A model generated the notes under the pieces. That model searched no databases. It saw nothing but the letters and a program-made list of their open reading frames with translations, and was not told where the DNA came from. Both the position numbers and the translations under genes were made by a program. Below are positions 1-5,198 of a DNA stretch of 10,741 nucleotides, piece by piece. The stretch is from JBBSOW01 sp038259365. Its GTDB lineage: Bacteria; Actinomycetota; Actinomycetes; Propionibacteriales; Propionibacteriaceae. The stretch is taken from contig JBBSOW010000104.1 in assembly GCA_038259365.1 (NCBI GenBank), positions 1 through 10,741 on the forward strand. The letters run 5' to 3'. Position 1 is the stretch's first letter; every line of letters begins with the position of its first letter.

Positions 1-59
1 GCCACGATCAGGATCAGCCCTACCCCAACAACGGCCGCCCACCTGCGTGTTCGGATCAT
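1..59 (-). CDS. N-terminus of a membrane or secreted protein (partial, leaves window)
   Basis: Reading the minus strand from an ATG at 59 gives MIRTRRWAAVVGVGLILIV, still open at the window edge. Basic residues followed by a hydrophobic stretch are the start of a signal peptide or first membrane segment. A GTG at 62 would add one residue. The ATG overlaps the TGA of an upstream minus-strand frame by one base (TGATG), which suggests translational coupling. There is no strong ribosome binding site. With only 19 codons the family cannot be named. Confidence 0.45.
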   Translation of the reverse strand, partial: MIRTRRWAAVVGVGLILIV

Positions 60-166
60 CACGAAGTGACAATATGTTCCGGAGAACGGTTACGCAGCTT
101 GATGAGCGCGTGTCCGGTCCACGACCGGGACAGCGAGCAGGCCAGGATGGCGACCTCGGTCAGCAC
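59..166 (-). CDS. possible small ORF coupled to the gene at the left edge
   Basis: A 35-codon frame from a GTG at 166 ends in TGA at 61-59 and shares one base with the next start codon. Its end reads LIKLRNRSPEHIVTS. The frame stays open above 166 to a TAG near 230, so it could be the tail of a longer, decayed gene. The stop/start overlap is the only real argument that it is expressed. No family was recognised. Confidence 0.22.
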   Translation of the reverse strand: MLTEVAILACSLSRSWTGHALIKLRNRSPEHIVTS

Positions 167-202
167 CCTGAGCAGGGCCCGTGGCGCAGGCTGGAAGCCG
201 CG

Positions 203-295
203 CTCGACGTCATCGTCTCCGTCGCGGCACTACATCATATGGACCCAACCTCGGCTCTGGGTCGCATGCGCGAGCTGCTGCGACCAGATGCGTGA
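203..295 (+). pseudogene. remnant of a class I SAM-dependent methyltransferase
   Basis: The plus frame reads LDVIVSVAALHHMD, a short spacer, then RMRELLRPDA and a stop. Many SAM methyltransferases have 'FDVV.S..ALHHL' at the strand carrying motif II, followed by 'RVLRPGG'. No SAM-binding glycine loop is found upstream in any frame, and the frame stops where family members continue. This is a fragment of about 30 codons with no plausible start of its own, overlapping other weak frames on the minus strand. Confidence 0.45.
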
Positions 296-506
296 CTTTG
301 GCGAGACAGGCTCACTCCTAAGCTATTAAGAAGATCACCCGGTTCCTCTGTCCATCGGCGGCGCGCCCAGAGACCCACACAACCTGTTCCCACAACCCAC
401 AGCGAAGCTGTAGGGAAGCAAGACCTCGAAGCCCACCTACCTCAGGCGGTGTGCTCGGGTCGGATGACGTGACGGCTGCGCAGGCGAAGATGCGACACGA
501 CTAGAC
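296..506. other. no supported gene
   Basis: About 210 bases lie between the methyltransferase scrap and the minus-strand cluster. All frames are broken, and no tRNA, clear terminator hairpin or repeat is visible. A 22-codon minus frame at 442-510 overlaps the preceding stop as ATGA but has no other support. Confidence 0.4.
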
Positions 507-731
507 TCATTGAGCTGTTGGCCGGTCAGTCGCCGCCGCTTGCTGTTGTTCGTGGCGTAGGTGGCGATTAACGACGTCTAGCGCCGCCTCGGCGGCGTCC
601 TCTCGTATCGATAGCGGGGTGGGGCCGAACAGCCGAGCCAGCTCGTCGGCAAGGACGTTGACGTGCCCAGCATGCAAGGCTGGGTCGTCATCATCGGGTA
701 ACGCCGGGTCAGCCGGCGGGGTGAGAGTCAC
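507..731 (-). CDS. hypothetical protein, last gene of a four-gene minus cluster
   Basis: A 74-residue protein starts at a GTG whose last two bases are part of the TGA of the gene before it (GTGA). No Shine-Dalgarno is visible, so coupled translation is the likely mode. The first 22 residues are rich in Pro and Asp (PALPDDDDPALHAGH). The rest looks helical and amphipathic, with VLADELARLFG and AEAALDVVNRHLRHEQQQ. No family was recognised. Small acidic, helical proteins are common partners in toxin-antitoxin-like operons, but that role is only inferred from position. Confidence 0.45.
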   Translation of the reverse strand: MTLTPPADPALPDDDDPALHAGHVNVLADELARLFGPTPLSIREDAAEAALDVVNRHLRHEQQQAAATDRPTAQ

Positions 732-979
732 CGCTGTGATCTTAGAATAGAACCTCGACTGCTACCACGGGATGTCGCACAGTACGAGAACTCGGGGCTG
801 GCATTGACCAGGTCCAAGAAGTGGTACACGCTGCTCGGGATGCTGGCCTGATCGGCTTCGGTGAAGTCGCTATAGATTGCCGTTGCGCCATCGAGATGCC
901 GACCGCCTTCTACACGACTCGGCTCTCGATGGAGATGCCGTGTCTCGACACCGCTACCGGGGGCGCATGTCCATGACAT
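728..979 (-). CDS. hypothetical protein, third gene of the minus cluster
   Basis: The frame of about 83 codons starts at an ATG at 979 inside the end of the PIN gene. GGAG about 7 bases upstream serves as a ribosome binding site. It ends in TGA overlapping the next GTG start by 4 bases. The middle looks protein-like (YSDFTEADQASIPSSVYHF then LDLVNASPEF), while the first 30 residues are less convincing. No domain was recognised. A frameshift inside it cannot be excluded because the neighbour is frameshifted. The overlaps on both sides argue that it belongs to the operon. Confidence 0.38.
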   Translation of the reverse strand: MSWTCAPGSGVETRHLHREPSRVEGGRHLDGATAIYSDFTEADQASIPSSVYHFLDLVNASPEFSYCATSRGSSRGSILRSQR

Positions 980-1363
980 CAACCGACTCCGCCTGGTAGA
1001 GCTTGGGCTCGTATGTCAGCACGATGGCACGGATACCAGCAGCCTCGTGCACGACCTGCGCCAGCTCCAGAGTGGCGGCGTCCAGCGCGCCGGCCCGAGC
1101 GGCGAGCGTCCCTACGTCCAGGGCGTTCATCGACGATAGTGCAGGACCTGCAGGGGCCCCTCGGAGTCCTCCACCAGCCAACTCAGCTCGCCATGCTGGT
1201 CCACCAGTTCTGCAGCGGCGACCGCGAGAGACAACGCCGAAGCCACTAGGATCCGGCCATCGGTAATGGCCGCCACCACAAAGGCTTGGGTACGTCGCGT
1301 CAGCTCACGTTCATACGCCACCAATACCGAGGCATCCAAGATCAGGGGGCGGGAATTGGTCAC
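954..1363 (-). pseudogene. PIN-domain (VapC-like) protein, frameshifted
   Basis: The protein begins at a GTG at 1363 with LILDASVLVAYE, the first-strand acidic motif of PIN-domain nucleases. It continues through LVASALSLAVAAAELVDQHG to about residue 75, where the frame ends at 1127. The continuation is in the neighbouring minus frame: ALDVGTLAARAGALDAATLE, then AGIRAIVLTYEPKLYQ, ending at 954. The joined length of about 135 residues is normal for a VapC-type toxin. The shift lies near 1130-1145 and equals loss of one base. PIN toxins cleave RNA in a metal-dependent way. With the shift the last acidic residues are lost, so the product should be inactive unless the indel is a sequencing error or the frame is recoded. 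The start overlaps the stop of the upstream gene (GTGA), as in toxin-antitoxin pairs. Confidence 0.6.
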
Positions 1364-1650
1364 GCGGTGTGGCCGGACCCAAGCAGGTCGATCTGATCAA
1401 GGACCTTTCGGGCCTCTACGGCTGCGGCCCGATACTCCGCTGACGCGGGGTCGATACCCCGTCGCCGCAGTAGCTCAGCAGCGGTCTGCTCACGGTGTTC
1501 GTAGGCCACTCGCGCGCCAGGAATGTGCTGATCGATCTCGCCCTGCGGCAGCTCAGCCAACTCCTCGGCCGGCACATGCTCCCGCACCGCCAACCGGCCC
1601 ACCACGTACCGGTCGGCCTCCGACAGACCCGCGAACGCCGAAGATGTCAT
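1360..1650 (-). CDS. small helical protein upstream of the PIN gene, possible antitoxin
   Basis: A 96-residue protein, first of the minus cluster. It is charged and helix-rich (VREHVPAEELAELP, then EQTAAELLRRRGIDPASAEY and VEARKVLDQIDLL). Its TGA overlaps the PIN start by 4 bases, the usual order of antitoxin then toxin. I do not recognise a ribbon-helix-helix, AbrB or Phd fold, so antitoxin is only a positional guess. The ATG at 1650 shares bases with an ATG on the opposite strand (1649-1651), and no ribosome binding site is seen. The true start may lie at a downstream GTG in the YVVGRLAV stretch. Confidence 0.5.
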   Translation of the reverse strand: MTSSAFAGLSEADRYVVGRLAVREHVPAEELAELPQGEIDQHIPGARVAYEHREQTAAELLRRRGIDPASAEYRAAAVEARKVLDQIDLLGSGHTA

Positions 1651-2287
1651 GGTAGCCGGGCCTAGCCTGCTCGTCCTCTACGACGCCAGGGTCGGGCCCG
1701 TCCCGGTGCGAACATGACGGTCCGCTCGTCGGGATCCCCCTGGGGGAGCTGACCGCGCTGCTAGCTCGGTTCGGGATGATCGTTGGCCTCGACGCCAGTC
1801 CCGAGGCTGACGAGAAGCTTCAGGCCGCGCAGCTGGCACACGCTCTGGTGGCGGCGCCGAAGCGCACGCCACCCGCGCCGAGCAGGCCTACCGGGACGCC
1901 GGAGCCCAACCGCCCGACATCACTCAAGCCTCACTGATGGCCTTCGCCGGAGTGAACTGCCAGAGCGAATCCGATGAGCTCGCGTTGATCCAGTGGCGGG
2001 CCACCCGTCTGGCCGGGGCGCTGGGCGCCCTGGACTTCTGCGGCCCGATCAAACGCCAGGGCGAAGTCGATTCCGGCGACTCATTGATCCCCACCATGCG
2101 CCTCACCGCTGCCGCCCTGTCCGGGATGGCCCCCGCGGCCCAAACGTCGGTCAACCCCCAGCGCGGACCTGGACAGGCCGCCGCGGCCGGGCAGACCCTG
2201 GCCAAGGCGATGAGCGCCCTGGAAGAAGCCGCCAAGGCCGCCAGCCGGCACCGCACGATCGGTGAGCTGATGGGCATGACCGGCTGA
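1649..2287 (+). pseudogene. unrecognised gene broken by two frameshifts
   Basis: Three plus-strand pieces read as one protein. The first runs from an ATG at 1649 (MVAGPSLLVLYDARVGPVPV) to near 1714. The second, in another frame from 1716, reads DGPLVGIPLGELTALLARFG, then EADEKLQAAQLAHALVAA. Near 1857 the frame returns to the first one (EAHATRAEQAYRDAGAQPPD), runs through an internal ATG at 1937 and ends at TGA 2287 after HRTIGELMGMTG. The shifts equal one extra base and one lost base. The intact protein would be about 212 residues, rich in Ala and Gln. I know no family for it. A shorter product from 1937 (116 residues) is the only long intact frame. The first piece is the least certain. Confidence 0.5.
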
Positions 2288-2483
2288 TCAACCCGAGAGC
2301 TGCCCGGCATCGAGGTCGATCCGGCTACGGCGAGGTCGCCGTGATCACCGGATCGATGCGTCTCCCCGTAACAAACAGCAGCACGCCCACGATGAGGAGC
2401 TGCGGATCTACCCGGAGATCGTCGAGCGGAGATCGCTACCCTGGCCGATCGCTCCAAGGGCGGCGACCGGTCCTTGTCGTGTC

Positions 2484-2493
2484 GGAAGAAAGG
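2484..2493 (+). promoter_or_regulatory. ribosome binding site of the HTH gene
   Basis: GGAAGAAAGG lies 9 bases before the ATG at 2503. It fixes the start although the same frame is open upstream to 2341. Confidence 0.7.
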
Positions 2494-2502
2494 CGTTTCG
2501 AG

Positions 2503-2721
2503 ATGCCCGACTTGAACAAGCACAGCCGGATCACCGGCGACGCCCGAGACAAGCTCGCAAAGGACTTGGCCAAGAAGTACGAGAAGGGCACCAGCATCCG
2601 GGACCTCGCTGAGTCGATCGGGCGGTCCTACGGCTTCGTGCACCGGGTGCTCTCGGAGTCCGGTGTGACGCTGCGTTCCCGCGGCGGCGCGACCCGGACG
2701 AAGAAGACGCAGACTCGCTGA
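2503..2721 (+). CDS. small helix-turn-helix protein
   Basis: A 72-residue protein. Residues 8-27 (SRITGDARDKLAKDLAKKYE) form a basic helix. A helix-turn-helix spans about residues 30-50 (TSIRDLAESIGRSYGFVHRV), followed by LSESGVTLRSRGGATR and a lysine-rich tail. The block SIR.LAE..GRSYGFVHR.L.E.GVTLR.RGGATR is one I know from a highly conserved family of about 70-residue actinobacterial HTH proteins. They are presumed DNA binding, with no defined target that I know of. The good ribosome binding site and intact frame contrast with the decayed neighbours. The gene is convergent with the resolvase remnant, 15 bases away. This kind of protein is usually chromosomal, so its presence among remnants is notable. 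Confidence 0.87.
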   Translation: MPDLNKHSRITGDARDKLAKDLAKKYEKGTSIRDLAESIGRSYGFVHRVLSESGVTLRSRGGATRTKKTQTR

Positions 2722-2736
2722 GGTCAGGGAGCGGGA

Positions 2737-2950
2737 TCAGGCCGTGTCCTCGATCTCTGACAGCGTTTTATAGAGGTGGCCCGCGTGACGCCGAGGGTCC
2801 GACAGATCGACGGGATCGGCTCGCCGGCAGCACGCATCGCCCGAGCTGCCCGTAGCTGGTCGGCGGTGATTGCGCCGGGGCGGCCGACCTGCCGGCCACG
2901 GACCCGGGCCGCCTCCCGGGCGGCTCGATGCCCTCCCGCAGGCTGCGGAG
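2737..2950 (-). pseudogene. C-terminal fragment of a serine resolvase/invertase
   Basis: Read on the minus strand, LREGIE (one frame) continues in the next frame as AREAARVRGRQVGRPGAIT, then ADQLRAARAMRAAGEPIPSI and CRTLGVTRAT. After a third-frame shift it ends LYKTLSEIEDTA with TGA at 2737-2739. This is the helix preceding, and the whole of, the Hin/resolvase DNA-binding domain ('GRP..LT..Q...AR.L...G.S...IAR.LGVSR.TLY'). The shifts lie near 2925 and 2775; the second equals loss of one C. The catalytic N-terminal domain with its serine is absent: the sequence changes to a dehydrogenase gene at about 2955. It marks the former presence of a transposon or invertible element. Confidence 0.68.
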
Positions 2951-2959
2951 CAGAACTGC

Positions 2960-3400
2960 TTATGCAGCATGCGACCAACCGCCGGCAGCTTCGATGGTGG
3001 TGCCGTTGATGTATGACGCATCCGTTGACAACAGAAACGTGACTACCGCGGCGATTTCGGCGGGTTGCACCAATCGGCCGAGCGCGTTCATGGACCGCAT
3101 TACCGCGTCGGACGCTACACCGGACAGCGCGGGATGGATGTATTTGTCGCTGTAGTTGGTTGCCATGTCGGTGGCGGTGCCGCCGGGGGCGATCGCGTTG
3201 ATGGCGATGTCCCGCTCGGCGAGTTCGAGCCAGATTGGCCACCATAGCGGAGACGGCTGGTTTGCTTGCCGCGTACATATGGTGTGCTGATAGACCGTGA
3301 TTCGCGCGCTGATCGACGAGGTGAGCACGGGGATCGCTCCCGTCCGGGCGAATCTGGCGCGGGCGGTGCGACCCGCCCGGAGTGTCAGTTGGTCGCGAAG
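2960..3400 (-). pseudogene. short-chain dehydrogenase/reductase (SDR), 5'-truncated and frameshifted
   Basis: The minus strand holds the C-terminal two thirds of a classical SDR. Pieces in order are RHFFAT (near 3395), ARFARTGAIPVLTSSIS, then MYAASKPAVSAMVANLA with the YxxxK catalytic pair, then LELAERDIAINAIAPGG, later EIAAVVTFLLSTDASYINGT, and the end EAAGGWSHAA with TAA at 2960-2962. The catalytic Ser is in VLTSSIS. At least three frame changes are needed, near 3390, 3280 and 3230. The NAD(P)-binding N-terminus with TGxxxGIG is missing. From the frameshifts alone this is a dead NAD(P)-dependent oxidoreductase; its substrate cannot be told. Confidence 0.77.
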
Positions 3401-3469
3401 AAGTGGCGGCCAATGAGAGCGTTTCAGCTGGTGGAGTGTCTGTGTGACGGTCGGCGCGGGTGATCCGAT

Positions 3470-3478
3470 AAGCTACCT
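3470..3478. repeat. left copy of 9-bp target-site duplication
   Basis: AAGCTACCT directly abuts the left terminal inverted repeat. The same nine bases occur at 3717-3725, abutting the right one. Confidence 0.75.
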
Positions 3479-3502
3479 CGGGGGTATTCATCTGACCGGA
3501 CT
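3479..3502. repeat. left terminal inverted repeat of the MITE
   Basis: It begins CGGGGGTATTCATC and ends ACCGGACT. It is the exact reverse complement of 3693-3716. Confidence 0.85.
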
Positions 3503-3692
3503 AATGAACAAACACCCCCGGTGCGCAGCACCTCGCAGCGACACGCGGGTTGGCGATCATCGATGCGTGCAAAGCCACTGCGAACCTGGGCTGGCTCTAC
3601 CAGCCGATACCTAGTTCCGGTCAAGTCCCCGGCTCGGCGATGAAGGAGTACGTGCTCTATGCCGGCGATCGAACTTCCCTTGATCATGCACT

Positions 3693-3716
3693 AGTCCGGT
3701 CAGATGAATACCCCCG
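3693..3716. repeat. right terminal inverted repeat of the MITE
   Basis: It begins AGTCCGGTCAGATG and ends ATACCCCCG. It is the exact reverse complement of 3479-3502. Confidence 0.85.
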
Positions 3717-3725
3717 AAGCTACCT
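3717..3725. repeat. right copy of 9-bp target-site duplication
   Basis: AAGCTACCT directly follows the right inverted repeat and matches 3470-3478. Confidence 0.75.
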
Positions 3726-3729
3726 TATG

Positions 3730-3990
3730 TCATATGATCTTCATCGGGACTCTGGTCGAGGATGCCGCGGACCGCTCCCCGACCGATGGCCCACCCCACA
3801 CACCGCCCTGCACGATCAACCCCAGGGACCGGGGATGCACGCAGCGCCCGGTACGCCGGTGCGCGTCGAAGACGACATCGTCAGCAAGAGTCACGTGACA
3901 GACCCGGCAATGCGCCCGCACCGTCGCACGCCACGACGCCGCACACCCCGGGCAGGTGGCCAGGTTGGTGGCGGGATCATCGCGCGGCAT
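3730..3990 (-). CDS. FDXHR family putative zinc-binding protein
   Basis: With the ATG at 3990 the protein has 86 residues. It carries CPGC at 13-16, HCRVCH at 27-32, the signature FDAHR at 41-45, Cys at 50 and GGVW at 62-65. The order CxxC, HCxxCH, FDxHR, C is that of the FDXHR putative zinc-binding proteins of actinobacteria and their phages and mobile elements; the function is unknown. The frame is open upstream, with alternative ATGs at 4035 (101 residues) and 4137 (135 residues). I chose the short form because it begins just before the first Cys pair, as I recall for the family, though no start has a strong ribosome binding site. The gene ends VPMKII 5 bases before the MITE target duplication, so that insertion did not break it. 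Confidence 0.75.
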   Translation of the reverse strand: MPRDDPATNLATCPGCAASWRATVRAHCRVCHVTLADDVVFDAHRRTGRCVHPRSLGLIVQGGVWGGPSVGERSAASSTRVPMKII

Positions 3991-4201
3991 CAACTCAGTA
4001 AAGCAGCGGCCAGCGGTCGCATCCGGGATCGACATGACCTGACCGGTATCGCAGGGCCCAGAGGCGCGTGATGGTTGGCTGCCCGGCGGCGGCCGGTGGT
4101 GGGTGCGGCTCGGGGACGACTGGTCAGCTCGCGCCATCGACTGTCACGTATTCGCGCGGCTGCCCCGCCGAGGCTGTCCCCGGGCTGGTCAGTGACAACG
4201 G
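3991..4201. other. spacer between the FDXHR gene and bluB
   Basis: Both flanking genes are on the minus strand. Only the possible N-terminal extension of the FDXHR frame crosses here. It is low-complexity (SRTHHRPPPGSQPSRASG) and unlike a conserved domain. I see no clear terminator or operator. Confidence 0.4.
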
Positions 4202-4843
4202 TCAGGGCCGTGCTGGTCGCCCGAACTGTTCCTCGTGCACGACCTGGGCCAGTGGGGTGCGGTGTCGCCAGCCGTGCCGCTGAAGGTCAGGCGTAGCGTG
4301 CAGCGTGGCGACCGGGCCCAGGCACAGCCAGGCCACCGGTCGGATCTGGGCGGGGATGGCGAGCAGTTCCCGGAGAAACGGCTCCCGGTAGCAGCTGACC
4401 CAGCCGACACCGAGCCCCTCGGCGGTCGCGGCCAACCAGAGATTCCCGATCGCCAGGCACACCGAGTACAGGCCGGCATCGTCGATGGCGTGGCGCCCGA
4501 GCACCGCGGGGCCGCCGCGCCGCGGGTCGTAGGTGACCACGACGCCCAGGCTGGACTCCAGCACCCCCTCGACCTTGATCCGGGCGAAGGTCCTCGCCTG
4601 CTCGTCGTCGAGCCGGCTTGCGAAGATCTCGCGTTCAGCCTTGACATGGTCGCGGAACGCGGTGCGGGTGGCCACGTCGCGAACCAGCACGAAGTCCCAG
4701 GGCTGAGACAGCCCAACGCTGGGCGCGGTGTGCGCGGCACCCAGGATCCGGTGCAGCACATCGGTAGGTACTACACCGCCGGTGAACTCCCCCCGGACAT
4801 CACGTCGACGGTGCACGACATCGTAGAAGCCGCTGACATCCAC
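4202..4843 (-). CDS. bluB: 5,6-dimethylbenzimidazole synthase BluB
   Basis: A 213-residue flavin-dependent nitroreductase-fold protein matching BluB throughout: FYDVVHRRRDVRGEF (6-20), AAHTAPSVGLSQPWDFVLV (36-54), EGVLESSLGVVVTYD (92-106), VLGRHAIDDAGLYSV (114-128), NLWLAATAEGLGVGWVS (134-150), PVAWLCLGPV (169-178) and the C-terminal GWRHRTPL. BluB cleaves reduced FMN with oxygen to give 5,6-dimethylbenzimidazole, the lower ligand of vitamin B12; it acts in the cytosol. The length is normal for the family. The start is a GTG at 4843 with GGGAG 9 bases upstream. No other cobalamin gene is in the window, and I could not find the conserved B12-box bases of a cobalamin riboswitch upstream. The frame is intact among decayed neighbours. 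A related nitroreductase of other function is possible but less likely given the SVGLSQPW and GLGVGWVS blocks. Confidence 0.92.
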   Translation of the reverse strand: MDVSGFYDVVHRRRDVRGEFTGGVVPTDVLHRILGAAHTAPSVGLSQPWDFVLVRDVATRTAFRDHVKAEREIFASRLDDEQARTFARIKVEGVLESSLGVVVTYDPRRGGPAVLGRHAIDDAGLYSVCLAIGNLWLAATAEGLGVGWVSCYREPFLRELLAIPAQIRPVAWLCLGPVATLHATPDLQRHGWRHRTPLAQVVHEEQFGRPARP

Positions 4844-4921
4844 CCGCGCAGTCTCCCAAGCGCATCATGGCGCCGCCGCGGGCAGCGGCCTGCTATCCAA
4901 CGTCGGGTTTCGCCGTCGGTG

Positions 4922-5118
4922 TCACCGTGTGTGGTCGCCTGCTGCGTAGCGGGTCCAGGTTCCCCTACCTCGGTGACGAGCGGGCAGTGTGGTCATGGGT
5001 GTAGCTGAGCATCCGGGCGACGACGGGTGCTGTGGTGTGCGGGACCAGCTGCCGGCGTGCGGCCGTTGAGCGCGGGGAGGCCAGCGTGGCGGAAGCGAGT
5101 CTGCAGCTCGGCGAACGA
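4922..5118 (-). pseudogene. C-terminal scraps of a tyrosine-type integrase/recombinase
   Basis: Three minus-strand pieces in three frames line up with the C-terminus of an actinobacterial site-specific integrase type. They are ELQTRFRHAGLPALNGRTPA (about 5053-5115), then LVPHTTAPVVARMLSYTHDH (about 4990-5050), then GTWTRYAAGDHTR with TGA at 4922-4924. I recall the pattern 'LR.LGIP.L..R..AL..L....PA.VVA..LGY......R....GGTW.RYA.GDH' for that group. No catalytic Arg/His/Tyr set can be traced upstream, where frames are broken to 5190. The identification rests on motif memory and short pieces, so family assignment is moderate and decay is certain if it is right. Confidence 0.5.
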
Positions 5119-5198
5119 CAGGCGACGCGCGGCATGTTCACATGTCGGCTGAGTGCAAGCAGGCAATGCCGTGACCGAGCCAAGGCGTCGGGTAAGGA

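Larger units (their letters stand above)
3479..3716. mobile_element. MITE-like non-autonomous element, 238 bp
   Basis: Perfect 24-base inverted repeats (3479-3502, beginning CGGGGGTATTCATCTGACC, and 3693-3716) bound 190 bases with no transposase-like product. Pairing continues weakly inward: one more base matches, then a mismatch, then two matches. A 9-bp direct repeat (AAGCTACCT) flanks the element, as expected for target duplication. An equally valid reading is 25-bp repeats (3478-3717) with a 7-bp duplication, because the outermost T and A also pair. The element sits 5 bases beyond the stop of the FDXHR gene and upstream of the SDR remnant. Size, ends and duplication fit a miniature element mobilised by a full IS elsewhere. 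A 9-bp duplication is compatible with IS4- or IS256-like transposases but does not identify one. Confidence 0.8.

Noticed and set aside
442..510. 22-codon minus ORF with ATGA overlap after the last gene of the PIN cluster
   Set aside because: Too short and without a ribosome binding site or recognisable sequence; an ATGA overlap alone arises easily by chance.
1924..2643. 239-codon minus-strand ORF
   Set aside because: It lies antisense to the better-supported plus-strand orphan gene and the HTH gene, and its product has no recognisable features.
3550..4071. 173-codon plus-strand ORF starting inside the MITE
   Set aside because: It runs from the element into sequence antisense to the FDXHR gene; the continuity is accidental and the product has no recognisable domain.
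4235..5008. 257-codon plus-strand ORF opposite bluB
   Set aside because: It is the antisense shadow of a clearly recognisable bluB gene in high-GC DNA; the product is low-complexity and unlike any family.
4844..5010. Cobalamin riboswitch upstream of bluB (minus strand)
   Set aside because: I looked for the conserved B12-box bases and the GCCACTG-type core and did not find a convincing match in the right order.
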